NCBI GenBank assembly: GCA_903951425.1
Contig: CAJBBX010000151.1
Span: 1 to 41,023 of the forward strand
Reading direction: 5' to 3'
Source of the DNA: an uncultured Chthonomonas sp.
GTDB lineage: Bacteria; Armatimonadota; Chthonomonadetes; Chthonomonadales; CAJBBX01
Length of the DNA: 41,023 nt
The notes under the pieces were generated by a model, which worked only from the letters and a program-made list of their open reading frames with translations, was not told where the DNA came from and searched no databases. The translations under genes were made by a program, and so were the position numbers. This document shows, piece by piece, positions 24,345 through 33,395 of this stretch. Position 1 is the stretch's first letter; every line of letters begins with the position of its first letter.

Positions 24345-25765
24345 CGGCGCTTCCCCGCGGGCTTGGCTCCCAGCGCATAGAGGCTTCGCATGGTGGCGAT
24401 GTACACCTTTCCATTGGCTGCAACGGGCGCTCCGCTGACCGGCCCGTCCAGCCGATCGCTGCAGAGGACGCGCAATACGCGGCCCGCGGCGAGGATAGCC
24501 AGGTAGCCTTTGCGCGTGGCGACATAGACCTTGCCGTCGGCCACCAGAGTGGACGACCAGATCTCGCCGTCCATCTGGCGCGTCCAGACGGTCTTGCCCG
24601 TCGCTAGGTCGAGGCAGTGGACGACGCCCGCCCAGTCTGCGGTGTAGAGCAGGCCGTCGGCGATGGCCGGCGTCGACATAGCGTAGGCGTCGAGCCGGGC
24701 GCTCCAGACCTGGCCCGACTTGGTGATATCGCCCGAGCCTGACGGATCGATGCACTTCACCCAGCTCCAGGGCTTCCCGTGCCAGGGATCGCCGCCCGCC
24801 GTGACGTAGACCCTGCCGTTGTGGACGACCGGCGCCGACAGGATGGCGCTGGGCCCCTCCTTGCGGTTCTCCTGCCAGCGGAAGATATCGACCTTGGGTC
24901 CGTCGGGGTCGCAGTCGAAGCGCCAGACCTGCTCAAGATCGGCCACGCCCTGCTGACCCTTGCCCGCCGATGCATGGGACAGGGCCTTGTACGCATAGCA
25001 GATGCCGTCACCGCCACCCAGCACCACCAGCTTCCGGCCGCCCACCGAGATCAGCGCCGGCGGCGACCAGTTGCAGTGGATCGTGTTAGGGCCGATCCGC
25101 TCCGGATTGCGCGCCACGATGCGACCGGTGGCCTTCTCCAGCACAACCAGCGCGGGAGCGTCGAGCGCAGGCGTCTGCAGGTGCCGGTCGTCCACGCCCA
25201 GGCTGGTGTTCACATAGAGGAATGGTCCGTCGATGAGCGGGGAGCCGTGGGACTGGTCGTGGGGATGCACGCCTGCCTGAGCCACCAGGTCGGTCGACCA
25301 GACGCGGCTACCGTCCATTCGCAGGCAGACCACCTCGTCGCGGTTGGTGACCGTATAGATGCGGTCGCCTTCCACCGACGGCGGCGCAACCATGCCGGTG
25401 CGGGGCCAGTCCAGGTAGGGGCTCTCGCTCCGCTTGGGCGCGGTTAGCTGCCAGATGAACGCGCCCGTGGCCTCGGAGAGGCAGAGCAGCACACCCCGGT
25501 CGCCCGTCACCTTGGGGTCACGCGGCCGCTCGTTGTTGGTTCCAATGTAGACGCGGCCGCCCGCAACCACCGGCGTGGCATACGACTCCGTGCCCAGGTC
25601 CACGCGCCAGAGAACACCCTTGCCCTGCTCCACGGCCACTGATGCGGGCAGGCCGCGCTCGGCCGAGGCCATGTTGCGGGTTTGGAGCGCGCCGAACTGC
25701 CGCTGGTCGGCTGCGAACGCCGTGCTCGAGGCCATTGCGGCCGCCACCAAGAGGGACTTGATCAT
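24341..25765 (-). CDS. Secreted PQQ-like beta-propeller protein
   Basis: A 474-residue exported protein. The internal ATG giving signal peptide MIKSLLVAAAMASSTAFA is preferred over one seven codons upstream. The mature protein is built from repeated propeller blades of the PQQ/pyrrolo-quinoline type: VLWRVDLGTESYATPVVAGG, VYIGTNN, FIWQLTAP, VWSTDLVAQ, LLYTADWAGVVHCLDLATGK and VYVATRKGYLAILAAG. Many such proteins (BamB-like or uncharacterised) bind no cofactor and act as scaffolds; dehydrogenase-specific residues are not evident. It is first in the minus-strand unit propeller-tag-DUF1080-redoxin. Blade count looks like six to eight. The start could be off by a codon or two. Confidence 0.88.
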   Translation of the reverse strand: MIKSLLVAAAMASSTAFAADQRQFGALQTRNMASAERGLPASVAVEQGKGVLWRVDLGTESYATPVVAGGRVYIGTNNERPRDPKVTGDRGVLLCLSEATGAFIWQLTAPKRSESPYLDWPRTGMVAPPSVEGDRIYTVTNRDEVVCLRMDGSRVWSTDLVAQAGVHPHDQSHGSPLIDGPFLYVNTSLGVDDRHLQTPALDAPALVVLEKATGRIVARNPERIGPNTIHCNWSPPALISVGGRKLVVLGGGDGICYAYKALSHASAGKGQQGVADLEQVWRFDCDPDGPKVDIFRWQENRKEGPSAILSAPVVHNGRVYVTAGGDPWHGKPWSWVKCIDPSGSGDITKSGQVWSARLDAYAMSTPAIADGLLYTADWAGVVHCLDLATGKTVWTRQMDGEIWSSTLVADGKVYVATRKGYLAILAAGRVLRVLCSDRLDGPVSGAPVAANGKVYIATMRSLYALGAKPAGKRR

Positions 25766-26072
25766 GATCAGTGATGGTATCCCCATGCCCCGCCGGAGTC
25801 AAGCCTGCCGCCCTGTCGGCAGTCAGGCCCACCTAGCCCTAACAGCCATAGAGGGCCCGAAGTCGCGAGCTGATACGCAATACGCTCGAAAGACCCCCCA
25901 TTTCTGGGGGGCTGTGGCACCCAAGAGCGTAGGACTGACCGGTTCAAGGCGGCTATCCTGTCAGAGAGCGTACCAAGCGCCAACCCTATGCTTCAGCTGA
26001 GCAGCCAACTTGCAGATGACCGCCACAACCTTGTGAGCGATCGTACGCCATTCCGTACATGAGGACACACAT
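25766..26072. other. Divergent intergenic region with a G/C hairpin
   Basis: About 300 bases between the divergent propeller and SdrD_B-repeat genes contain no gene that I can support. On the minus strand a hairpin CCCCCC-AGAAAT-GGGGGG (25911 down to 25894) is followed by TCTTTC. It resembles a weak intrinsic terminator and, lying upstream of the propeller gene, could act as an attenuator or shield it from antisense reading. No confident promoter pair was found for either gene. Confidence 0.4.
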
Positions 26073-29000
26073 ATGCGCAATCTTCTAGTCTGGCGGACCA
26101 TGTGCGGGCTGATGCTGGCGGCTCTGACCGCAGCAGCAACGACCGCAGCCAACGCCCAGCTCGTCTCGGCTCTCCCAGACGCCGACGCCCGAAGCGGCCG
26201 CTTCATCAACGTGACAAGCGGCCTCTCAAGCATCGGCGAGAACGGAGCCAGCATCGGCCTGATTGCACCGGCCACGCAGGCCAAGCTCCGCTTCGGCATT
26301 TTCGACGGCGACCTCGGCGGCAAGTGGGATCCCTATACGGTCCCCGACCTTGACGCTGTTCGCTTCGCTCTCTATGCCGACCCGCTCGCGACCGCAAGCA
26401 CCGACGCCGCCAACCTCATCGGTGAATGGTACTCTGGCGGCATGCCGGATGACGCATGGTTCGACCTGTCCGTCGATAACGCCGCCCTGGCTCTCGATCC
26501 GGGACGCCCGCAGTACCGGTACAACCTCCGCGTGACGTGGAAGAGCACGGTCACCGGCAATGTCCAGAACAACTTCAAGGTCCGTACATTCGGCGCCGCC
26601 TGCGCCACCGGCCGCTCCAGCTTTGGCTTCATCGGCTACGCTCCGGACGACATCGACCAGGTCCGGTTCCCAAACACGACCTTCAACGGCAACTGGAGCT
26701 TCTACCTGGACGTTAACACCGCACCCACAGGCATCGCGCTGTGGAATGGCGATTTTGATCGCAAGGACGATACCGACGACCTCAACTCGCCGCCGTCGCC
26801 GCCGTTCCCGTACATCTGGGTTCCGGATTTCGGTGAGCGCGCCAAGGTCGGCGCACCCGCCGATGCGGACATCAACCAGAGCCTTGCCGCACCCGACGGC
26901 TCCTGGGTGGTCTCTGACTCGAACCCGTCGGGCGACAAGGAGTGGGAGAACCTTGCGATCTCCTTGGATCCAACCCTCAGCGCCGCTACCTCCGTGAATC
27001 CCGCCTTGCCCGGTGATGCCGACTGGAAGGTCCCATCGATGCCGGCGGGGCTCTACCGCTGGCATATCCTGGGTGCGGACGGCCGCAACACCCTCTTCCT
27101 CCATCCGGAGTACGACCTCTACGGCGCCTCACAGTTGGGCGACTTCGTCTGGGATGACCTGAATGCCAACGGCCTGCAGGATGCCGGTGAGCCCGGCGTG
27201 GCCAACGTCACGGTGCAACTTCTGGACGCAACCCTGGCGGTCATCGCTACAACCACTACTAACGCCTCAGGCGTCTATATGTTCGACAATCTTGCTCCCG
27301 GCGCCTATTCGGTTCGGTTCACGGCGCCCGGAGGCTATGTCTTTACGGTAGCCGGCGCCGGCACGAACCCCGAGGCCAACAGCCACGCTGACCTACAGAC
27401 CGGCGCGACTGATGCTGTCATTCTGGCAGCCGGGCAGTCCGCCTTCTTCCTCGATGCCGGCCTCGTTCGGCCCGCCTCCGTCGGCGACTACGTCTGGGAG
27501 GATATGAACTACAACGGCGTACAGGATGCCGGCGAGCCGGGCGTCAGCGGCGTCAAGGTTGAGCTGCTTACCAGCGCCGGCGAAGTTCAGGCCACTGCGA
27601 CGACGGCGACCGGCGGGCTCTACTCGTTCACCGGCCTCGTGCCCGGCACCTACTCGGTCCGGTTCGAGCCGCCCATCGGCTACCAGTTCACCCAACCGGC
27701 CACCGACCCCGACTCGGCGATCCAGAGCCACGCAGATGCGATCACCGGCGCCACCGAGCTCCGCGAAGTCCCTGCCGGCGGATCGATCACGATCCTGGAC
27801 GCCGGTCTGGTCCGCGTGGCCTCACTGGGCGACCGGGTCTGGGTCGACGCCAATCGCAATGGCACGCAGGACACGGACGAAGTCGGCCTGGCCGGCGTGG
27901 CCGTGAGGCTGATGGATGCCGACGGCGTGGTGCTCGCTGCCGATACGACAGGAACCGACGGCCGCTACCTCTTCAGCGACCTGGCTCCGGGCGTCTACAA
28001 GGTCGCGTTCACCGCTCCGGCCGGCTACACGTTCACCGCCCAGGCCGCCGGCACGGACCCGGAGGCGGACAGCGACGCCGACACGGCCACCGGCATCAGC
28101 GGCTCCGTCACGCTTGTCTCAGGCGAGAGCGTAACATCGGTTGACGCCGGCCTGATCGGCCCGGCGTCGCTTGGCGACAAGGTCTGGCTTGACACAGACA
28201 AGGACGGCATTCAGGATGCCGGCGAGACCGGCGCGGCAGGCGTCACAGTGAAACTGCTGAGCGCGACCGACGCCGTACTCACCTCTGTCGTGACCGACGC
28301 CGACGGCGAGTACCTCTTCAGCGACCTGGCGCCCGGAACCTACAGGGTCCAGTTCGTACTTCCGACCAACCATACGTTCACGCTCAAGGGAGTCGGCTCC
28401 GACACCGAAGCCGATAGCGACGCCGACACGACCAGCGGCATGACCGCAGCCGTGACGCTGGCCGCAGGTGACAATGTGACCTCGGTCGATGCCGGCCTCA
28501 AGCGCAACACATGCGTCCGGCCCGCGTCCCTTGGCGACCGGGTCTGGCTTGATGCCGACAAGGACGGGATTCAGGACTCCTGCGAAGTGGGTGTGGCAGG
28601 CGTCACTGTGAAGCTGCTCGACACGAGCGACACCGTACTGGCCACCACGGTCACCGGCAGCACCGGCCGCTACCTCTTCGGCAACCTGGCACCGGGTAGC
28701 TACAAGGTTCAGTTCGTACTGCCGGCCAACTACACCTTCACGCTCAAGGGCGTCGGGTCCAACCGTGCAGTCGACAGCGACGCAGATACCGCCACGGGCG
28801 TGACTGCGGTCGTCACGCTCGCGTCCGGTGACAGCGTCACCTACGTCGATGCCGGCCTGAAGCGTTCGTGTGTACGCCCCGCATCGCTGGGCGACCGCGT
28901 CTGGCTCGACGCCGACAAGGATGGAGTCCAGGACTCCTGCGAAGTCGGTGTGGCAGGCGTCACCGTGAAGCTGCTCGGATCAGACGACGAGGTCCTGGCC

Positions 29001-29729
29001 ACCACGGTTACCAGTTCCACGGGCGGTTACCTTTTCAACAACCTCGCCCCCGGAACCTACAAGGTCCAGTTCATCCTCCCTGCCGATTACGCGTTCACGC
29101 TCAAGGGCGTCGGCTCCAACCGCGCCGTCGATAGCGACGCTGACAGGACCACCGGTGTAACAGGCGCCGTCGTCCTCGCTTCGGGCGACAATGTGACATC
29201 GGTGGACGCGGGCCTCAAGCGCACGACGTGTACGCACCGCTACACCACCTACACCCAGGGCGGCTGGGGCTCCAAGCCTAGCGGCAACAACCCCGGGGCC
29301 CTGTTGGCAGCCAAGTTCTGCCGGGTCTACGGTTCCTGCGGCGTTACCATCGGCGGCTGCAAGACGCTGCGCTTCACCAGCGCCTCAGCCATCGAGGCGT
29401 TCCTCCCGCAGGGCGGCACGGCCCGTGCGCTGTCCTGCTCGGCGGTGAACCCGACCGGCCAACTCGGCGTGCTTGCCGGACAGGTCCTGGCTATGCGGCT
29501 GAACATCGACTTCTCGGCAGCCGGCATCACCCAGACCGGCCTTGGCAGTCTGCGCATCCAGTCCGGGGCATTCCGCGGCCTCACCGTCACGCAGTTCGCG
29601 GCCATCGCGAACAAGGCCCTCGGCGGCGGCGGCACCAGCGGCTATACCATGAGCCAGATCAACGACGCGGCAACGGCCATCAACGAGAACTTCGACAATG
29701 GCACGACCGACAATGGCTTCCTGAAGTAG
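26073..29729 (+). CDS. Large surface protein with six SdrD_B/CnaB-like repeats and a cysteine-rich C-terminal domain
   Basis: A 1218-residue exported protein (signal ending TTAANAQ). Residues about 30-350 form a unique beta-rich head. Six SdrD_B-type repeats follow, starting at residues 352, 468, 583, 698, 818 and 937. Each opens like ASLGDRVWLDADKDGIQDS, an acidic calcium-loop-like motif, and closes like VTSVDAGLKR. Repeats 5 and 6 each carry two extra cysteines, one in the linker (C-V-R-P-ASLGD) and one in QDSCEVG. The final domain (about 1051-1218) begins YTTYTQGGWGSKPSGNNPGA and holds more cysteines; I have seen similar tails on other bacterial surface proteins, without a function. No LPXTG or membrane anchor is visible, so retention must use another route. 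GAGGA (26061-26065) precedes the ATG. It probably forms an extended adhesive or scaffolding stalk. Confidence 0.92.
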   Translation: MRNLLVWRTMCGLMLAALTAAATTAANAQLVSALPDADARSGRFINVTSGLSSIGENGASIGLIAPATQAKLRFGIFDGDLGGKWDPYTVPDLDAVRFALYADPLATASTDAANLIGEWYSGGMPDDAWFDLSVDNAALALDPGRPQYRYNLRVTWKSTVTGNVQNNFKVRTFGAACATGRSSFGFIGYAPDDIDQVRFPNTTFNGNWSFYLDVNTAPTGIALWNGDFDRKDDTDDLNSPPSPPFPYIWVPDFGERAKVGAPADADINQSLAAPDGSWVVSDSNPSGDKEWENLAISLDPTLSAATSVNPALPGDADWKVPSMPAGLYRWHILGADGRNTLFLHPEYDLYGASQLGDFVWDDLNANGLQDAGEPGVANVTVQLLDATLAVIATTTTNASGVYMFDNLAPGAYSVRFTAPGGYVFTVAGAGTNPEANSHADLQTGATDAVILAAGQSAFFLDAGLVRPASVGDYVWEDMNYNGVQDAGEPGVSGVKVELLTSAGEVQATATTATGGLYSFTGLVPGTYSVRFEPPIGYQFTQPATDPDSAIQSHADAITGATELREVPAGGSITILDAGLVRVASLGDRVWVDANRNGTQDTDEVGLAGVAVRLMDADGVVLAADTTGTDGRYLFSDLAPGVYKVAFTAPAGYTFTAQAAGTDPEADSDADTATGISGSVTLVSGESVTSVDAGLIGPASLGDKVWLDTDKDGIQDAGETGAAGVTVKLLSATDAVLTSVVTDADGEYLFSDLAPGTYRVQFVLPTNHTFTLKGVGSDTEADSDADTTSGMTAAVTLAAGDNVTSVDAGLKRNTCVRPASLGDRVWLDADKDGIQDSCEVGVAGVTVKLLDTSDTVLATTVTGSTGRYLFGNLAPGSYKVQFVLPANYTFTLKGVGSNRAVDSDADTATGVTAVVTLASGDSVTYVDAGLKRSCVRPASLGDRVWLDADKDGVQDSCEVGVAGVTVKLLGSDDEVLATTVTSSTGGYLFNNLAPGTYKVQFILPADYAFTLKGVGSNRAVDSDADRTTGVTGAVVLASGDNVTSVDAGLKRTTCTHRYTTYTQGGWGSKPSGNNPGALLAAKFCRVYGSCGVTIGGCKTLRFTSASAIEAFLPQGGTARALSCSAVNPTGQLGVLAGQVLAMRLNIDFSAAGITQTGLGSLRIQSGAFRGLTVTQFAAIANKALGGGGTSGYTMSQINDAATAINENFDNGTTDNGFLK
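27126..29222 (+). repeat. Six tandem coding repeats (SdrD_B-like), about 345-360 bases each
   Basis: Units begin at 27126, 27474, 27819, 28164, 28524 and 28881. The first two are the most divergent and the last two the most alike at protein level. Their DNA differs largely at third positions, so the duplication is not very recent and the protein sequence has been under selection. Confidence 0.85.
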
Positions 29730-29757
29730 CGCGTACTCTGTCAGCGTAGGCGTTCTG

Positions 29758-29790
29758 AGGCGGCCCCGGCGCACCTTGCCGGGGCCGCCT
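29758..29790 (+). terminator. 13-bp perfect hairpin after the SdrD_B-repeat gene
   Basis: AGGCGGCCCCGGC (29758-29770) pairs perfectly with 29778-29790 around a 7-base loop, 28 bases after the stop codon. There is no U-tract (CTGTACG follows), so it may stop transcription weakly or protect the mRNA 3' end. Confidence 0.7.
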
Positions 29791-29844
29791 CTGTACGCCA
29801 GAGGCCGTTTCTTGCACCGCATGGATGCAATGCGCTCGCGGCTG

Positions 29845-29873
29845 TTGACTCCTACGTGGTTGCGGCCTAGAAT
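29845..29873 (+). promoter_or_regulatory. Sigma70-type promoter for the alpha-galactosidase operon
   Basis: TTGACT (29845-29850), exactly 17 bases, then TAGAAT (29868-29873): five of six matches to consensus at each box. Transcription would begin near 29880, about 28 bases before the ATG at 29908, which has GGAGG at about 29895. Confidence 0.8.
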
Positions 29874-29907
29874 GGACTAGAAAGTCCGCGTTCGGAGGCA
29901 AGATCGA

Positions 29908-32466
29908 ATGGGTTCAGGTTGGCAGCTGGTTTCGCTGGTCCTCTTCCTGGCCGCTGTGGCGGCCGCCCTCCCATCGACGGCCGCGCCCGGTGACCTCGAC
30001 CCCTCGGTTCCGCCAAAGGACCCGCTGCGGTCGGTCCGCACCTGGGCGGCCTCAGCCTTCGCCGGCGACGCCTCCAGCGCGGTTCGCGTGCCAATCACGG
30101 TGCTCCGACAGGACCATAGCGCCCTCCGGTTCGGGCAGTCGGCCATCGGCACGCCCATCACGCTGGACGGCAAGCGCTTCAGCCATGGCCTGGGCACCCA
30201 CGCTACGAGCCACATCCGCGTCGAGGTCCCCGGTGGCGCCGTGGAGTTCTCCGCGTCGGTCGGCGTGGATGACAACGAGGACACGCGCCGCGGCAACGCG
30301 TCCGTCGAGTTCGTCGTGGAGGCCGACGGCGTGGAGTTGGCTCGATCGCCCGTGTGCAAGGTCGGCCAGCCCGCGCTGAAGCTCCTCACGAGGCTGCCCA
30401 AGGGAACAAGCCACCTGGATCTGGTGGTCACCGATGGCGGCGATGGGCCTGGCTTCGACCAGGCGGACTGGGCCGATGCGCAGTTCGTGCTGGCCGACGG
30501 CGCCATCCGCTTCCTCGACGACAACCAGCCCGGCTCCCTGCTGCTGGATGAGGCGCCGCCTTTCTCCTTCGTAATCGGAGGCAAGCCGTCGGCCCAACTG
30601 CTGCCCGGCTGGAGCCGCAATGTGAAGTCGGCAGAAACCGGTGACCGCACCACCTGGACCGTCACCTGGAGCGACCCGGCCGGCGGCCTGCGCGTCGAAG
30701 CCGATGCGACCGCGTACAAGGGCTACGCCGCCTGCGACTGGGTGGTCCGCTTCACCAACACCGGCACGGCGGACACGCCCGTGATCGAGCAGATTCGTGC
30801 GGTGGACACACGCCTCCGCACCGGCTATGCTCGGACGCCTGTGGCCCTGCACCGCCTCCAGGGCGACGCCTGCGGCCAGACCTCCTTCCTGCCCATCGAG
30901 GATACGGTGGAGCCGGGGCGGCCTGTGCGCATGGCGCCATCGGGCGGACGTCCTTCGTCGGTCTCAGCATTCCCCTTCTTTGGCCTGGAGTACGCGGGCG
31001 ACGGCCTCTTCGCCGCCGTCGGCTGGTGCGGCCAGTGGTTCGCCGAGATCGATCGATCTAATGCCGGCCCCACCCGGCTCAGCGCAGGCATGGAGGGCGC
31101 CCGGTTCGTGCTGCATCCCGGCGAGACGGTGCGCACGCCACGCATCCTGATCATGGCATGGCGGGGCGACCGCCTGACCAACCACAACCGCTTCCGGAGG
31201 CTCATGCTGGCCCACTACTCGCCGAAGCTGGCCGGCAAGCCCGCGGAGCCGCCCTTCGCGCTTCAGTGCTTCGACCGCTATGTGGGCCGTCCCGATTGGT
31301 CCACCGAAGAGGGCCAACTCAAGGCCGCAGCCGTGGCAGCCGAGTTGGGCTTCGACGCCCTCTGGCTCGATGCGGCGTGGTTCCCCGGCGGCTTCCCCAA
31401 CGGCGTGGGCACCTGGTCGCACCGCAAGGCGGAGTATCCGCGCGGGCTGAAGCCGGTGTCGGACAAGGTCCATGCGAATGGCGGCCGGTTCGTGCTCTGG
31501 TTCGAGCCCGAGCGCGTGGCTCCTGGCTCAGACATCGCCAACGAGCATCCCGAGTTCGTCCACGGCGGCAAGGCCGGCGGCCTCTTCAAGCTCGATGACC
31601 CGGCGGCCAGGCGCTGGCTGACCGAACTGCTCATCGGACAGGTCAAGGCCTACGGCGTCGATGTCTACCGCAACGACTTCAACATGGACCCGCTGGACTA
31701 CTGGCGCCGGGCCGACGCGCCCGATCGGCAGGGCATCACCGAGATCCGCTACGTCGAGGGCCTCTACGCCATGTGGGACGAGATCCGCGCCAGATGCCCC
31801 GGCGTGATGATCGACAACTGCGCCAGCGGCGGCCGACGCATCGAGATCGAGATGTGCTCCCGCTCCGTTCCCCTCTGGCGCAGTGATACCGGCTGCAGCC
31901 CAGGCCATGCCGACTGGCACCAGGCGCAGGTCTGCGCGTTCGGCCTCTACGTCCCGCTGGCCTCCCTCTCCACGTGGACCACAGAGCCCTACGAGACACG
32001 CTCTAACGCCACCATGGGCGTCGCAGCCGAATTCGACTACATGAACCCGGCCTTCGTGAAGGCTTCAGCCAAGGAGGCCATCGCCGAGCTTCGGGTCAAC
32101 CGGCCCTACTGGTACGGCGACCTCTACCCCATCATGGCCGGAGACACAGCGGCAGACCGGTTTGCGGCATGGCAACTTCATCTGGCGGAGAAGGACTCGG
32201 GCATCGTGCTGGCCTTCCGGCGGCGCGAATGCAACCTGGCGGGCATCATCGCCGGCCTCCGCGCCGTGGACCCGGAGAAGACCTACCTCGTGGACCTGAT
32301 CGACGAACGCCGCAACTCAAGCCGCCGCCGCATGACCGGGGCGCAACTCCGCGAGGGCCTCACGCTGAAGATCGGCGCACCCGGTGAGAGCCTGCTCGTT
32401 CGGTATGCGCCGGCGCCCGCACCCAAGGCGACGCGCACGCCCGCCCCAGCGAAGACCAGGCCATGA
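29908..32466 (+). CDS. Secreted alpha-galactosidase-like enzyme (NPCBM + GH36-type barrel)
   Basis: An 852-residue exported protein. After the signal (LVSLVLFLAAVAAALPSTAA) comes an NPCBM domain (about 40-180) with KRFSHGLGTHATSHIRVEV and SVGVDDNED. A beta-supersandwich precedes a GH36-type barrel: FDALWLDAAWFPGGFP, FVLWFEPERVAPGS, DVYRNDFNMDP, MIDNCASGGRRIEIEM and LWRSDTGCSPGH. By family logic Asp590 (in RNDFN) is the nucleophile and Asp660 (in RSDTG) the acid/base. The usual K-W-D-M-N around the nucleophile is R-N-D-F-N here, so substrate preference may differ from classical alpha-galactosidases. The tail is Pro/Ala/Lys-rich. Its stop overlaps the epimerase start by ATGA. Reaction: release of terminal alpha-linked galactose (or a related sugar) outside the cytoplasm. 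Confidence 0.88.
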   Translation: MGSGWQLVSLVLFLAAVAAALPSTAAPGDLDPSVPPKDPLRSVRTWAASAFAGDASSAVRVPITVLRQDHSALRFGQSAIGTPITLDGKRFSHGLGTHATSHIRVEVPGGAVEFSASVGVDDNEDTRRGNASVEFVVEADGVELARSPVCKVGQPALKLLTRLPKGTSHLDLVVTDGGDGPGFDQADWADAQFVLADGAIRFLDDNQPGSLLLDEAPPFSFVIGGKPSAQLLPGWSRNVKSAETGDRTTWTVTWSDPAGGLRVEADATAYKGYAACDWVVRFTNTGTADTPVIEQIRAVDTRLRTGYARTPVALHRLQGDACGQTSFLPIEDTVEPGRPVRMAPSGGRPSSVSAFPFFGLEYAGDGLFAAVGWCGQWFAEIDRSNAGPTRLSAGMEGARFVLHPGETVRTPRILIMAWRGDRLTNHNRFRRLMLAHYSPKLAGKPAEPPFALQCFDRYVGRPDWSTEEGQLKAAAVAAELGFDALWLDAAWFPGGFPNGVGTWSHRKAEYPRGLKPVSDKVHANGGRFVLWFEPERVAPGSDIANEHPEFVHGGKAGGLFKLDDPAARRWLTELLIGQVKAYGVDVYRNDFNMDPLDYWRRADAPDRQGITEIRYVEGLYAMWDEIRARCPGVMIDNCASGGRRIEIEMCSRSVPLWRSDTGCSPGHADWHQAQVCAFGLYVPLASLSTWTTEPYETRSNATMGVAAEFDYMNPAFVKASAKEAIAELRVNRPYWYGDLYPIMAGDTAADRFAAWQLHLAEKDSGIVLAFRRRECNLAGIIAGLRAVDPEKTYLVDLIDERRNSSRRRMTGAQLREGLTLKIGAPGESLLVRYAPAPAPKATRTPAPAKTRP

Positions 32467-33344
32467 GGGCGCTCCTGACGGGCGGCGCCGGCAACATCGG
32501 CCGGGTGGCGCTCAGCCGGCTACTGCAGGCCGGGCACGATGTCACGGTGCTCGATGCGGTTCCCCTGCCCGAGGGCCTCGGCGCAGCGTCCATCGTCGCC
32601 GACCTGACGCAGCCCGCCGCCCTGGACGGGCTACCCGAGCCGCCGGAGGCCATCGTCCACCTGGCCGCCATACCCAACCCGTTTGTCGCCACATGGGACC
32701 GAGTGCTGGCCATTAACATGCTGACGACCTTCAACGTACTCCGCTACGCCGCCGAGAAGGGCGTGCCGCGCGTGGTCTTCGGCAGCAGCGAGTCGGCATC
32801 CGGCTGGGGCATCCACGGCAGGTTCTACAGGCCTGACTACCTCCCCATCGCCGAGAAGCACCGCGACCTGCCCTCGGAGGTCTATAGCTACACCAAGGCC
32901 TTCGGCGACCAGCTCTGCGCGGGCTTCAGCCGGGAATACGGCCTGACGACGCTGGCCCTACGGTACACGTATGTGGTCTACGAGCCGCACTATGCGGGCT
33001 TCCTCGGCGGCGTCCGGGCCGATGCGCCGCGCGACGCACTGGGGGCGACCTACGCCTGGATCGATGTGCGGGACGTGGCCGAAGCCATCGCGCTTGCCCT
33101 TGTGGCCGATGTGCCCACGGGCTCACACGAGGCCTTCTACCTGACGGCGCGCGACCAGTGCGGTACGGTGTCCACGGCCGAGTTGGCGCGCCGCAACTGG
33201 GGCGACGACCCGCCCGTGCCGCTGGACCAGACCTACTACGGCGATGAACCTTCACGTTCGTTCTTTGACATACGAAAGGCCGGGTCCATGCTGGGCTGGA
33301 AGCCCGCATGGGACCTCGGCAGACTGCTGCGCGAGAGGCCCTGA
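32463..33344 (+). CDS. NAD(P)-dependent sugar epimerase/dehydratase (extended SDR)
   Basis: A 293-residue cytoplasmic Rossmann enzyme. The nucleotide-binding TGGAGNIG (residues 6-13) starts the protein, an acidic residue at the end of strand 2 (VLDAV) favours NAD, and the catalytic triad is formed by Ser in GSSES (108-112) with Y141-S-Y-T-K145. HLAAIPNP and ALRYTYVV are typical of extended SDRs such as UDP-sugar epimerases and uronate dehydrogenases. It is translationally coupled to the alpha-galactosidase (ATGA at 32463) and 51 bases ahead of the GH172 gene, so it probably processes a sugar released by these enzymes. The specific substrate is not determinable. Confidence 0.9.
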   Translation: MRALLTGGAGNIGRVALSRLLQAGHDVTVLDAVPLPEGLGAASIVADLTQPAALDGLPEPPEAIVHLAAIPNPFVATWDRVLAINMLTTFNVLRYAAEKGVPRVVFGSSESASGWGIHGRFYRPDYLPIAEKHRDLPSEVYSYTKAFGDQLCAGFSREYGLTTLALRYTYVVYEPHYAGFLGGVRADAPRDALGATYAWIDVRDVAEAIALALVADVPTGSHEAFYLTARDQCGTVSTAELARRNWGDDPPVPLDQTYYGDEPSRSFFDIRKAGSMLGWKPAWDLGRLLRERP

Positions 33345-33395
33345 GCCCGCCCAAACCAGGGCGCGTCGGGCCGAGCACCGCAAGGAGGCGCGACT

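Noticed and set aside
25931-25965. tRNA T-arm-like GGTTCAAG
   Set aside because: The flanking bases do not form the T stem and there is no anticodon arm or acceptor stem around it.
27126-29222. Regularly spaced repeats as a possible CRISPR array
   Set aside because: Units are about 345-360 bases, in frame and coding for SdrD_B-like domains, not short repeats with unique spacers.
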